DNA of 64,000 nt from Amycolatopsis sp. FBCC-B4732 (GTDB taxonomy: Bacteria; Actinomycetota; Actinomycetes; Mycobacteriales; Pseudonocardiaceae): positions 8,660,501 through 8,724,500 of the forward strand of contig NZ_CP095376.1 in assembly GCF_023008405.1 (NCBI RefSeq), given 5' to 3'. How positions within the stretch are numbered: position 1 is the stretch's first letter; every line of letters begins with the position of its first letter. This document shows, piece by piece, positions 17,304-27,208 of the stretch. Position numbers and translations under genes: made by a program. The notes below the pieces were generated by a model. The model saw only the letters and a list, made by a program, of their open reading frames with translations, made no database searches and was not told the origin of the DNA.

Positions 17304-19271
17304 ATGAACGTGCTACTCGTTTTGCTCGCGTTCTGGTTGCCGGGTCTGGTGTTCGGTGCCGCGATCCGGCTGCGCGGCTGGACGCTGGCCGCGGCAGCGC
17401 CGATGCTGACCTTCGGCCTCGTCGCCCTCGGCATCCCGGTGCTCGGCCGGTTCGGCATCCGCTGGTCGATGCCGAACGTCGCGCTGTGGACGCTGGTGCT
17501 CTCGGCCGTCGGGTTCGCGCTGGCCTTCGCGGTGACGCGGTCCACGCGCCGCCGTCACCCGGACTGGACCGAGCCGGAGCGGCCCGAGCGCAGCCTTCGC
17601 GACCACCTGCTGATCGGCCTCGGCGTCCTCGCCGGCCTCGGCATCGGCACCGTCACGTTCCTGCGCGGCATCCGCGACGTCGGCAACGTCCAGCAGGGCT
17701 GGGACGCGCCGTTCCACGCGAACCTGGTCCGCTGGATCGCCGAGCACGGCGACGCCCGGCCGTCGACCGTCGGCACGATCGCGAACCTGCCGAACGAAAC
17801 GCACTACTTCTACCCGGACACCTACCACGCGCTGCTCGCCCTGGTCTTCGGCAAGGGCGGCCTGACGATCATGCCGACGCTGAACCTGGCGGCGCTCGCG
17901 GTCGTGCTGACCGTGCCGCTCGGCGTCGCGGCGATGTGCCACGCCTGGCGGATGCCCCCGATCGGGGTGGCCGCGGCGGCCGCGGTGTCGGCCTGCTTCA
18001 CGGTCTTCCCGTACGACTCGCTGTGGCGCGGCCCGCTGTGGCCGTTCGTCGCCGGCGTCGCGCTCATCCCGGCCATGCTCGCGGTCGCCCGGCACCTGCT
18101 GGAGCCCCGCGCGATCGCCGGCCCGGTCGCCATCGGTGTCGGCGTCGCCGGGCTCGCCGGCCTGCACACCAGCGTCGTGTTCGTCGTCATCGTCTACTTC
18201 CTGCTGATCCTCGCCGCGGTGGTGTTCCGCTTCGAGGCGATCACCTGGCGCCGGTCGCTGCCGTCGCTGCTCGCGACCGTGGTGCTGGCCGCCGCGCTGG
18301 GCATCCCGGTGGTGCTCCCGTCGCTGTACAACGCCGGCGGCGTGACCAGCGCGTACTGGGCGAACGAAGCGACCGTGAGCGGCGCGGTCGGCGAGACGAT
18401 CACGTTCTCGCCGATGGCCGCGTTCCCGCAGTGGTGGATCGGCGTCCCCGCGATCATCGGCGTCTTCCTGCTGGTCAAGCACCGCCGGATGCTGTGGATG
18501 GTCGGCGCGTACGTCGTGCTCGGCGGGTTGTTCGCCGCGACCGTCTCCCTCGAGACCGACCTGGTGCACACGCTGAGCAGCCCGTTCTACAACGACAACT
18601 GGCGCGTCGCGGCCCTCGTGCCGCTGGCCGGCTGCGTCGCGTTCGGCGAGTTCGTGCACACCGCGTCCGGCTGGTTCGCCGAAAAGGTGGCCCCGCGCCT
18701 GCCGAACCTCAAGCCGGCCACGCTCACCCTGGTCGGCGTCGTGGTGCTCGCGCTGGTCGTCGGCGGCCTGAGCCGCGGCGGCTACATCGGCCGCAACGCC
18801 GCCCGCCTGCAGCTCAACTACAGCGGCGGCCCGACGGTCAGCAAGGACGAAGAGGCCGCGTTCACCTGGCTCGCGCAGCACACCGCGCCGGGCGAGCGCG
18901 TGCTGAACGACAAGGCCGACGGGTCCGTCTGGATGTACGCGCTGGCCGGCGTGATGCCGACGCAGTGGAACTTCTACGGCGCCGAGTTCGACACCGACGC
19001 GGGCTACCTGAGCGTCTTCGCCAACGACGTCGAGAAGTACCCGAAGGTGCGCGAGCTGCTCACCGAACTGAAGGTCCGCTACGCCTTCGTCGGGGCGGGC
19101 AAGGTGACCCCGGCGACGCAGAACGACGTCGGTCTCCAGCACCTCGACAGCAGCCCCGGCTTCAAGCTGGTCTACCGCAACGCGGGCGCGAAGATCTACG
19201 AGATCGAGGGCCAGCAGGGCGTTGTCACGGCCGGTGCCGCGCCTGGGTCCGGCACCGGTAACGGGCAGTGA
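17304..19271 (+). CDS. DUF6541-type polytopic membrane protein (possible GT-C glycosyltransferase)
   Basis: A 655-residue protein with many hydrophobic helices over its first 490 residues and a soluble extracytoplasmic C-terminal domain of about 150 residues. The pattern (a run of helices, an acidic motif GWDAPFHANLVRWIAEHGD in an early loop, EKxTHYFYP-like NETHYFYPDTYHA) resembles actinobacterial DUF6541 proteins, which look like GT-C enzymes using polyprenyl-phosphate sugars. In context with the GT2 enzyme and DUF2304 protein downstream, it may add a sugar to a surface glycan on the outside of the membrane. Function is inference. Confidence 0.75.
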   Translation: MNVLLVLLAFWLPGLVFGAAIRLRGWTLAAAAPMLTFGLVALGIPVLGRFGIRWSMPNVALWTLVLSAVGFALAFAVTRSTRRRHPDWTEPERPERSLRDHLLIGLGVLAGLGIGTVTFLRGIRDVGNVQQGWDAPFHANLVRWIAEHGDARPSTVGTIANLPNETHYFYPDTYHALLALVFGKGGLTIMPTLNLAALAVVLTVPLGVAAMCHAWRMPPIGVAAAAAVSACFTVFPYDSLWRGPLWPFVAGVALIPAMLAVARHLLEPRAIAGPVAIGVGVAGLAGLHTSVVFVVIVYFLLILAAVVFRFEAITWRRSLPSLLATVVLAAALGIPVVLPSLYNAGGVTSAYWANEATVSGAVGETITFSPMAAFPQWWIGVPAIIGVFLLVKHRRMLWMVGAYVVLGGLFAATVSLETDLVHTLSSPFYNDNWRVAALVPLAGCVAFGEFVHTASGWFAEKVAPRLPNLKPATLTLVGVVVLALVVGGLSRGGYIGRNAARLQLNYSGGPTVSKDEEAAFTWLAQHTAPGERVLNDKADGSVWMYALAGVMPTQWNFYGAEFDTDAGYLSVFANDVEKYPKVRELLTELKVRYAFVGAGKVTPATQNDVGLQHLDSSPGFKLVYRNAGAKIYEIEGQQGVVTAGAAPGSGTGNGQ

Positions 19272-19276
19272 AAGGC

Positions 19277-19282
19277 TAAAGT
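19277..19282 (+). promoter_or_regulatory. -10 box TAAAGT, leaderless start at 19289
   Basis: TAAAGT ends 6 bp before the GTG of the following glycosyltransferase, and no Shine-Dalgarno sequence is present. It lies only 6 bp after the DUF6541 gene stop, so the downstream genes can be expressed separately. Confidence 0.5.
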
Positions 19283-19288
19283 GATCGC

Positions 19289-20032
19289 GTGTCCACCACC
19301 TCCGTGACCAGCCGCCGGGTGCTGATCGTGATGCCCGCGCTCAACGAATCGGCGAGCGTCGCTTCGGTCATCGCGCAGGTCAAGCGCGCTCTGCCGGACG
19401 GCGATCTGCTGGTCGTGGACGACGGCTCGGCGGACGACACCGCCAAGCTGGCGCGCGCGGCCGGGGCCGAAGTGGCCCGGCTCGCGGTGAACCTCGGGGT
19501 CGGCGGCGCGATGCGCACCGGCTTCCGGTACGCCGCCGCCCGCGGCTACGACGTCGTCGTGCAGGTGGACGCGGACGGCCAGCACGACCCGGACGAGCTC
19601 GACGCGCTGTTGCGCGGCCTGGACGACGCGGACATCGTGATCGGCTCCCGGTTCGCCGGCAAGGGCGCCTACAAGGCCAGCGGGCCGCGCAAGTACGCGA
19701 TGGTCGTGCTGTCGCTGGTGTTCTCCCGCCTGGCGAAGACCAAGCTCACCGACGTCACGTCGGGGTTCAAGGCGATGGGCCCGAAAGCGATCCGGCTGTT
19801 CGCCGGCTACTACCCGGCGGAGTACCTGGGCGACACGGTGGAGTCGCTGGTCATGGCCATCCGGGCCAAGCTGACCATCAAGGAGATCCCGGTCGTCATG
19901 CGCGAGCGCGCGGGCGGCACACCCAGCCACTCGCCCGTCAAGTCGGCCGTCTACCTGGGCCGCGCCGGCCTCGCGCTGCTGCTGGCGCTGGTCCGACGCC
20001 GCCCGGCCGTCGACTCCTCAGACTCGGCATAA
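19289..20032 (+). CDS. dolichol-phosphate-mannose synthase-like GT2 glycosyltransferase
   Basis: This 247-residue GT2 enzyme has VLIVMPALNESASV, VVDDGSADDT and QVDADGQHDP (the DxD donor site), followed by the DPM1-like motif IGSRF and TSGFKAM. It lacks the large C-terminal membrane domain, as in soluble polyprenyl-phosphate sugar synthases. It probably makes a polyprenyl-phosphate sugar for the neighbouring DUF6541 GT-C-like protein. The DUF2304 gene follows after 13 bp, a pairing often seen in bacteria. Confidence 0.85.
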   Translation: MSTTSVTSRRVLIVMPALNESASVASVIAQVKRALPDGDLLVVDDGSADDTAKLARAAGAEVARLAVNLGVGGAMRTGFRYAAARGYDVVVQVDADGQHDPDELDALLRGLDDADIVIGSRFAGKGAYKASGPRKYAMVVLSLVFSRLAKTKLTDVTSGFKAMGPKAIRLFAGYYPAEYLGDTVESLVMAIRAKLTIKEIPVVMRERAGGTPSHSPVKSAVYLGRAGLALLLALVRRRPAVDSSDSA

Positions 20033-20045
20033 GGAGCTACCGAAG

Positions 20046-20480
20046 ATGGTCGGTTGGCGCATCCTCAGCATCGTCATCGCATGCCTGGTGCTCTTCGTCG
20101 TCATCGAGATGATGCGGCGGCGCAAGCTGCGCGAAAAGTACGCGGGTGTGTGGCTGATCGTCTCCATCGGCGTCGTGGTCCTGGCCGTGGTCCCGTCGGC
20201 CGCGGATTTCCTGGCCAAGCTGACCGGGGTGGAAACCCCGTCGAACTTCGTCTTCCTCCTGGCCGGCGTCGTGCTGGCGCTCGTGTCGCTGCACCTGTCC
20301 ACCGAGGTCGGGCACCTCGAGGAAGAGGTCCGCACGTCGGTCGAGGAGATCGCGCTGCTGCGCTGCGAGCTCGAAGACACCCGGCGCGACCTGGAGCGGC
20401 GGATCGCCGGGCTGGAGACCCGCGTGTCGGCGCCCGACGACGTCAAAGGGCTCCCGGAGGTCGAGCGCGTCAGCAAGTGA
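20046..20480 (+). CDS. DUF2304 family small membrane protein
   Basis: A 144-residue protein with three hydrophobic helices (about 5-22, 35-52, 64-84) and a charged coiled-coil tail (about 85-130). The RRRKLREKYAGVWLIVSI pattern is typical of DUF2304. Members usually sit next to a DPM-like GT2 gene, as here, and are thought to assist membrane attachment of that enzyme; no activity is known. The ATG has GGAGC upstream. Confidence 0.85.
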   Translation: MVGWRILSIVIACLVLFVVIEMMRRRKLREKYAGVWLIVSIGVVVLAVVPSAADFLAKLTGVETPSNFVFLLAGVVLALVSLHLSTEVGHLEEEVRTSVEEIALLRCELEDTRRDLERRIAGLETRVSAPDDVKGLPEVERVSK

Positions 20481-20532
20481 CGCGCTGATCGAAGCCCTGC
20501 TCGCCGCGCCCGCCCGGCTGGGCGGGGTCCGC

Positions 20533-21021
20533 GTGCTCGCGATCGACGGGCCGTCGGGTGCCGGGAAGTCCACACTGGCCGCCCGGGTCGTCGAAGGCCT
20601 GCGCGCCCGCGGGTGCCGCACCGAGCTGGTCAGCACCGACGCCTTCGCCACCTGGGACGACCCGGTTTCGTGGTGGCCGCGGCTCGTCGACGGCGTCCTG
20701 CGTCCCCTGGCCGAAGGCGTTCCGGGCGCTTATCGGTGCACCGACTGGTCTTCCGGCGTTCCCCGCCCGGGTGAGCTCGTCCGGGTGAGCGTGCCGGACG
20801 TGCTGGTGCTGGAAGGCGTCTCGAGCGGCCGGGCTTCGGCAAGAACCCTGCTTTCGCACCTCTGCTGGCTCTCCGGCGGCCCGGAAGCCGTGCGGCTGGC
20901 CAAAGCCGTCGGACGGGACGGGGAGGCCGCACGGGCCGAATTGGGGCGCTGGCAACGGTTCGAGCGTGGCTGGTTCGCCGTCGACGGCACCCCCGCGGCG
21001 GCCGGAACCCGACTTTCGTAG
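20533..21021 (+). CDS. P-loop uridine kinase-like protein
   Basis: Residues 3-12 read AIDGPSGAGKS, a Walker A of the uridine/pantothenate kinase superfamily, followed by LVSTDAFATWDDP, the usual nucleotide-kinase acidic site. Downstream are LVLEGVSSGR and a WFAVDGT C-terminus. The GTG at 20533 is the first usual start codon, but the in-frame sequence before it (about 19 residues, ALIEALLAAPARLGGVR) looks protein-like, so translation may start at a rare codon such as CTG at 20485. Likely role: ATP-dependent phosphorylation of a small substrate, unidentified. Confidence 0.7.
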   Translation: MLAIDGPSGAGKSTLAARVVEGLRARGCRTELVSTDAFATWDDPVSWWPRLVDGVLRPLAEGVPGAYRCTDWSSGVPRPGELVRVSVPDVLVLEGVSSGRASARTLLSHLCWLSGGPEAVRLAKAVGRDGEAARAELGRWQRFERGWFAVDGTPAAAGTRLS

Positions 21022-21338
21022 GGAACGAATCGGTCACCCAGCGTGACCAGAGGACCCGGATCGATCCAGCCCGGCATCACGACCGGACCAACATAGGTAC
21101 CGCCATCTGAGTTAGTGATCCGGCACCGGGTGCATCCGTAACGCACAAACGGTCACATTCTGTCGTGATTTACGGACACATTGCGGTCAAATCGACGTCC
21201 ACGTAGCGCGATCGTAACCTCACGTGCTTAAGTGCGAGCCGAGTTCCCGCTAGTGTCGGCGAACACACGATCGTCCGTCGAGTTCCTGACCGACCGGACG
21301 GTGACTTTGAACCCGAAACATCTCCCAAGGGGTGCCAG
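21022..21338. promoter_or_regulatory. 317-bp upstream region of the peptide ABC operon
   Basis: No gene was recognised here. The stretch is less GC-rich than its surroundings. The most promoter-like feature near the operon is TAGTGT (about 21252-21257), which would leave a 5' leader of roughly 80 bases. A CCAAGGGG ribosome-binding site precedes the ATG at 21339. An antisense frame across the region has no family resemblance. Confidence 0.4.
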
Positions 21339-23015
21339 ATGCAGCAATTGCGGCTGACCCGAACACGCCGCGTGGCCCTGATCGGGCTCGCCGGCGCGCT
21401 CGCGGTTTCGCTGTCCGCCTGTGCGGAATCCAAGCGTGAAGAAGGCGCCGGGGGTGGTACCGGGGGCACGATGATCTTCGGTGCGGCCGGCAACCCGAAG
21501 CTGTTCGACCCCGCGTTCAACGACGAGGGCGAGACCTTCCGCATCACGCGGCAGATCTTCGACACGCTGATCCAGAACAAGCCGGGCACGGCCGACCTCG
21601 AACCCTCGCTCGCCGAGAAGTGGGAGTCGAGCAACGAGGGCAAGACCTGGACGTTCTCCTTGAAGACGGGCGTCAAGTTCTCCGACGGCACCGCGATGGA
21701 CGCGACGGCGGTCTGCGCGAACTTCGACCGCTGGTTCAACATGAAGGGCGCCGCCGCCCAGAGCCAGATGATCTACTACGGCGACGTCTTCGAGGGCTTC
21801 GCCAAGAACGAGGGCGACGCGGCAGGCGACCCGGTCTACAAGAGCTGCGAGGCGAAGGACCCGGCGACCGCGGTCCTCAACCTGAACAAGGCCAAGGGCG
21901 CGTTCCCGGCGGCGTTCACGCTCCCGTCGTTCGCGATCCAGAGCCCGACGGCGATCAAGCAGTACAACGGCGACACGGTCACCCAGAGCGGCGACTCGTT
22001 CACCTACAGCGAGTACGCGAACAAGCACCCGGTCGGCACCGGCCCGTTCAAGTTCGACAGCTGGGACCAGGGCAAGGGTGAGATCACCCTGGTGCGCAAC
22101 GACAGCAGCCCGTCCCCGGCGAAGCTCGACAAGCTGATCTTCAAGGTCATCCCGGACGAGAACGCCCGCAAGCAGGCGCTCAAGGCCGGCGACATCAACG
22201 GCTACGACTACCCGAACCCGGCGGACTACGGCCTGCTGCGCAACGACGGCGAGCAGGTCCTCATCCGCCCGTCGTTCAACGTGCTGTACCTGGGCATCAA
22301 CCAGTCCGGCCCGAACGCGGCGAAGCTGAAGGACCCGCGGGTCCGCCAGGCGCTGGCCTACGGCATCAACCGCGAGCAGTTCGTGAAGAGCAAGCTGGCC
22401 GAGGGTTCCGAGGTCGCGAGCGAGTTCGTCCCGAAGGTCATCTCGGGCTACACCGACGACGTCACCAAGTACCCGTACGACCAGCAGAAGGCCAAGGACC
22501 TGCTGAAGGCGGCGGGCGCCGAGGGCATGACGCTGAAGTTCTACTACCCGACCGAGGTCAGCCGCCCGTACATGCCGAACCCGGCGGACACGTTCACGGC
22601 GATCTCCGAGGACCTGAAGAAGATCGGCATCACCATCGAGGCCCACGCCGAGCCGTGGAACGGTGGCTACAAGGACGACGTCCAGAAATTCGGCAAGCAG
22701 GACCTGCACCTGCTCGGCTGGACCGGTGACTACAACGACGCCGGCAACTTCGTCGGCACGTTCTTCGGCCGCGAGAAGAAGGAGTTCGGGTTCAACAACC
22801 CCGAGCTGTTCTCGGCCCTCGCCGCCGCGGACGCTTCGCCCGCCGGCGACGCGCACGCCAAGGCGTACCAGGAAGTGAACAAGAAGATCATGGACTTCCT
22901 CCCGGCGGTCCCGATCGCGTACCCGACGCCGGCCATCGTCGTCGGCCCGAAGGTCAAGGGTCTGGTGGCGAGCCCGCTCACCGATGAGCGCTTCAACACC
23001 GTGACCGTGAGCTGA
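21339..23015 (+). CDS. dppA: peptide ABC transporter substrate-binding lipoprotein
   Basis: The 558-residue product begins MQQLRLTRTRRV with a hydrophobic segment ending in the lipobox LSAC, so the mature protein is lipid-anchored at the cysteine. The rest is a family-5 (DppA/OppA) solute-binding protein: FGAAGNPKLFDPAFNDEGETFRI near the start, FSDGTAMDATAV and DPRVRQALAYGINRE motifs. It captures di- or oligopeptides outside the membrane and delivers them to the permeases encoded downstream. The gene heads a five-gene operon. A stable hairpin lies directly after it. The symbol reflects family, not proven substrate. Confidence 0.9.
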   Translation: MQQLRLTRTRRVALIGLAGALAVSLSACAESKREEGAGGGTGGTMIFGAAGNPKLFDPAFNDEGETFRITRQIFDTLIQNKPGTADLEPSLAEKWESSNEGKTWTFSLKTGVKFSDGTAMDATAVCANFDRWFNMKGAAAQSQMIYYGDVFEGFAKNEGDAAGDPVYKSCEAKDPATAVLNLNKAKGAFPAAFTLPSFAIQSPTAIKQYNGDTVTQSGDSFTYSEYANKHPVGTGPFKFDSWDQGKGEITLVRNDSSPSPAKLDKLIFKVIPDENARKQALKAGDINGYDYPNPADYGLLRNDGEQVLIRPSFNVLYLGINQSGPNAAKLKDPRVRQALAYGINREQFVKSKLAEGSEVASEFVPKVISGYTDDVTKYPYDQQKAKDLLKAAGAEGMTLKFYYPTEVSRPYMPNPADTFTAISEDLKKIGITIEAHAEPWNGGYKDDVQKFGKQDLHLLGWTGDYNDAGNFVGTFFGREKKEFGFNNPELFSALAAADASPAGDAHAKAYQEVNKKIMDFLPAVPIAYPTPAIVVGPKVKGLVASPLTDERFNTVTVS

Positions 23016-23035
23016 CAAACGGATTTCAGCCAAAG

Positions 23036-23069
23036 GCAAGGGGTGGGTGCTACCGCGCCCACCCCTTGC
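23036..23069 (+). terminator. intercistronic hairpin between dppA and dppB
   Basis: A 15-bp stem (GCAAGGGGTGGGTGC with its complement, one G-T pair) and loop TACC lie 20 bp after the dppA stop and 33 bp before dppB. Such hairpins stabilise or partly terminate the message so that the binding protein is made in excess over the permeases. Confidence 0.65.
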
Positions 23070-23102
23070 GCCTGATCCCGGGCTGGCGACAAAGGACTGC
23101 AC

Positions 23103-24104
23103 GTGCTCCGTTTTCTCGTGCGTCGGCTGCTACAAGCGATCCCGACGCTCCTCATCCTGTCCATCCTGGTCTTCGCGTGGTTGCGTTCCCTGCCCGGCGG
23201 TCCCGCAGCCGCGCTGCTGGGTGACAAGGCAACGCCCGAGAAGATCGCCGACCTCAACCACGTACTCGGGCTCGATCAGCCGATCATCCTGCAGTACTTC
23301 GGGTTCCTCGGCCGAGCCTTCACCGGCGACTTCGGCAACTCCCTGGTCTCGACCCAGCCCGTCATGGGCGAGATCACCACGTTCCTGCCGGCGACCATCG
23401 AACTCGGCTTCACGGCCATGCTCATCGCGTGCGTCGTCGGCATCCCGGCCGGTTACCTGTCGGCGCGCTACCGCGGCGGGCCGGTCGACAACGGTGTCAT
23501 CCTGCTCAGCCTGATCGGCGTCGCGGTGCCGGTGTTCTTCCTCGGCTACATGATGCAGGACCTGCTGGCCTCGCCGCTGGGCCTGCCGTCGCAGGGCAGG
23601 CAGACGACCGGGCTCGACGCCACGGCCATCACGAACTTCGCCATCCTCGACGGCATCATGACGAGCGAGTGGGACGCCGTCTGGGACGCGATCCGGCACC
23701 TGATCCTCCCCGCGTTCGCGCTGGCCACGATCCCGCTCGCGGTGATCACCCGGATCACCCGCGCGTCCGTGCTCGAGGTGCTCAACGAAGACTTCATCCG
23801 CACGGCCAACTCGAAGGGCCTCACGCAGCAGGTGGTCCGCCGCCGGCACGTGCTGCGCAACGGCCTGCTCCCGGTGGTCACCACCATCGGCCTGCAGACC
23901 GGCGCGCTGCTCGGCGGCGCGGTGCTGACCGAGCGGGTGTTCAACTTCCGCGGCCTCGGGTTCCTGCTGGCCGAAGGCATCGAGCGGCGTGACTACCCGC
24001 GGCTGCAGGCGCTGCTGCTGTTCGGGGCCGTGGTCTACGTCCTGGTGAACATGCTGGTCGACATCTCGTACGGGATCATCGACCCGAGGGTGCGTGTGCG
24101 ATGA
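23103..24104 (+). CDS. dppB: peptide ABC transporter permease
   Basis: This 333-residue inner-membrane protein has the DppB/OppB layout: an N-terminal helix (LVRRLLQAIPTLLILSILVFAWL), an extracytoplasmic loop, then five helices with the cytoplasmic EAA-type loop (RTANSKGLTQQVVRRRHVLRNGLLPV). It forms half of the transmembrane channel. The GTG start has AAAGGA upstream. Its stop overlaps the dppC start (ATGA), giving equal expression of both permeases. Confidence 0.9.
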   Translation: MLRFLVRRLLQAIPTLLILSILVFAWLRSLPGGPAAALLGDKATPEKIADLNHVLGLDQPIILQYFGFLGRAFTGDFGNSLVSTQPVMGEITTFLPATIELGFTAMLIACVVGIPAGYLSARYRGGPVDNGVILLSLIGVAVPVFFLGYMMQDLLASPLGLPSQGRQTTGLDATAITNFAILDGIMTSEWDAVWDAIRHLILPAFALATIPLAVITRITRASVLEVLNEDFIRTANSKGLTQQVVRRRHVLRNGLLPVVTTIGLQTGALLGGAVLTERVFNFRGLGFLLAEGIERRDYPRLQALLLFGAVVYVLVNMLVDISYGIIDPRVRVR

Positions 24105-25030
24105 ACACTCTGCTCAACAAGAAGAAGGAACCGATCGACAAGCTCGCCGCGGCGAGCGGGCGCAGCATCGGCGGCGAAGCGTTCCGGCGCATGCTGCGCA
24201 GCCCGGTCGCGATCACCGGTGGCGTCATCACCGGCCTGTTCTTCCTCCTGGCGATCTTCGCGCCGCTGCTCGCACCCAAGGACCCGCTCGACCGGTCGAT
24301 GCAGGACCAGGTGCAGCTCGGCCGGGGCATCATCCCCGGCTCGATGCCCGGGTACCCGCTCGGCGTCGACGACTTCGGCCGCGACTTCCTGTCCCGGCTG
24401 ATCGTCGGTGCCCAGCAGACGCTGATCGTCGGCGTGCTCGCCACGCTGATCGGCGTGCTGCTCGGCGTCATCATCGGCGGTCTCGCGGGCGCGTTCGGCG
24501 GCTGGGTCGACACCGTCCTCATGCGACTGGTCGACGTCATGCTGTCGTTCCCGTCGCTGCTGCTGGCCATCTCGATCGCGGCGCTGTTCTCGAAGCCGAG
24601 CCAGTGGACGGTCATCCTCGCCGTGTCGATGGTCGGTGTGCCGATCTTCGCGCGGCTGCTGCGCGGTTCCATGCTGGCCCAGCGCGACGCCGATCACGTG
24701 CTGGCGGCGACGTCGCTGGGTGTGAAGCGCGGGACGATCGTGTTCCGGCACATGCTGCCGAACTCGCTCGGCCCGGTCATCGTGCAGGCGACGCTGACGC
24801 TGGCGACCGCCATCCTCGAGGCCGCGGCGCTGTCGTTCCTCGGTCTGGGCGACCCGGACCCGTCGCGGGCGGAGTGGGGGCTGATGCTCGGCAAGGCCGC
24901 GCGCCAGTTCCTCGACATCCGCCCCGAGCTCGCGTACTACCCGGCCATCGCGATCATCATCGTCGCGCTCGGGTTCACGCTGCTCGGCGAGTCCCTCCGC
25001 GAAGCCCTCGACCCGAAGAACAGGCGGTGA
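24101..25030 (+). CDS. dppC: peptide ABC transporter permease
   Basis: The 309-residue protein has a cytoplasmic N-terminal tail, a first helix near residues 39-60 (VAITGGVITGLFFLLAIFAP), the DppC landmark GVDDFGRDFLSRLIVGAQQTL, and the EAA loop ATSLGVKRGTIVFRHMLPN that contacts the ATPases. With DppB it forms the channel. Start and stop overlap with dppB shows translational coupling. Confidence 0.9.
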   Translation: MNTLLNKKKEPIDKLAAASGRSIGGEAFRRMLRSPVAITGGVITGLFFLLAIFAPLLAPKDPLDRSMQDQVQLGRGIIPGSMPGYPLGVDDFGRDFLSRLIVGAQQTLIVGVLATLIGVLLGVIIGGLAGAFGGWVDTVLMRLVDVMLSFPSLLLAISIAALFSKPSQWTVILAVSMVGVPIFARLLRGSMLAQRDADHVLAATSLGVKRGTIVFRHMLPNSLGPVIVQATLTLATAILEAAALSFLGLGDPDPSRAEWGLMLGKAARQFLDIRPELAYYPAIAIIIVALGFTLLGESLREALDPKNRR

Positions 25031-25036
25031 AAACCC

Positions 25037-26028
<992 letters not shown>

Positions 26029-26032
<4 letters not shown>

Positions 26033-27141
26033 CCCGTCCTGCTGGTGACGTGCTGCTCGAGGTCACCGACCTCAAGGTGCACTTCCCGATCAAGCGCGGC
26101 ATCGTGATCGACCGGACGGTCGGGCACGTCTACGCGGTCGACGGCGTCGACCTGGCCATCCGCCGCGGCGAGACCTATGGCCTGGTGGGCGAATCCGGGT
26201 GCGGCAAGTCCACGCTGGGCCGCGCGATCCTCCGGCTCAACGAGCCGACCAACGGCCAGGTCGTCTTCGACGGCACCGACGTCGCGGCCCTGAAGGGTGA
26301 GGAACTGCGGAAGGCCCGGCGCCGGATGCAGATGATCTTCCAGGACCCGCTGTCCAGTTTGGACCCCCGCCAGTCGGTGGAATCCATTCTGCTGGAAGGG
26401 ATGCACGCGCACGGGCTCGACCAGGACAAAGAATCAACACAGCGGCGACTCCGATCGCTCCTGGCTTCGGTAGGACTGCCGGAGACGGCGCTGCGGAAGT
26501 ACCCGCACGAGTTCTCGGGCGGGCAGCGCCAGCGCATCGGCATCGCGCGGGCGCTGGCCGTGGAGCCGGACCTGATCGTCGCCGACGAGCCGGTGTCCGC
26601 ATTGGACGTTTCGGTGCAGGCCCAGGTGGTGAACCTGCTGGAGGACCTGCAGGACCAGCTCGGGCTGACCTACCTGGTGATCGCGCACGACCTCGCGGTG
26701 GTGCGGCACATCTCCGACCGCATCGGCGTGATGTACCTGGGCGCGCTGGTCGAGGAGACCGACGCGGACTCGCTGTACCAGGACCCGCTGCACCCGTACA
26801 CGCGGGCGCTGCTGTCGGCCATCCCGGTGCCGGACCCGCAGGTCGAGGACACCCGCGAGCAGATCCTGCTCGCCGGTGACCTGCCCTCGCCGGCCAACCC
26901 GCCGACGGGCTGCCGGTTCCACACGCGCTGCCCGTGGCGGCAGGCGAGCCTGTGCGACACCGACCGCCCGCAGCTGCGCGAAATCGGCGCCGGGCACCGG
27001 GTGGCGTGCCACTACGCGGAGGACATCCGCGACGGGCGCATCCAGCCGCACGAGGTGAAGCCGGAACTGGTGGAGCTCACCGGGGCGCTGAACCCCGACC
27101 TGGGCCCGCCGGACGTCGGCACGGCCGCCGAAATCCTCTGA
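26029..27141 (+). CDS. dppF: peptide ABC transporter ATP-binding protein
   Basis: The ATG at 26029 overlaps the dppD stop and follows a strong GGGAGGAGGAA. The 370-residue product has Walker [10 protein letters not shown], signature [15 protein letters not shown], Walker B LIVADEPV and the C-terminal cysteine motif ([19 protein letters not shown]...ACHY). It is the second ATPase of the importer, last in the operon, and is followed by a long hairpin. The C-terminus beyond the cysteine motif is about 45 residues longer than in E. coli homologues. Confidence 0.9.
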
Positions 27142-27147
27142 GCGGAG

Positions 27148-27202
27148 CTTTCACGTGAAAGTGACCCGGAGGTACCCCCTCCACGTCACTTTCACGTGAA
27201 AG
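27148..27202. terminator. hairpin terminator of the dpp operon with nested palindromes
   Basis: The 17-18 base arms CTTTCACGTGAAAGTGAC and its complement each contain the palindrome CTTTCACGTGAAAG, and the loop region itself pairs (GGAGG with CCTCC). The structure lies 6 bp after dppF and 7 bp before the end of the convergent SnoaL-like gene. Confidence 0.75.
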
Positions 27203-27208
27203 TGCGCG

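Noticed and set aside
20730..21146. Minus-strand frame reaching into the region upstream of dppA
   Set aside because: Most of it is antisense to the kinase gene, and the remaining 40 residues match nothing I know.
21022..21338. Possible tRNA or riboswitch upstream of the peptide transporter
   Set aside because: No cloverleaf, TpsiC-like GGTTCNA segment or known riboswitch core could be found.
21228..23102. Minus-strand open frame opposite dppA
   Set aside because: It covers the whole binding-protein gene and has no family resemblance; dppA has a lipobox and operon context.
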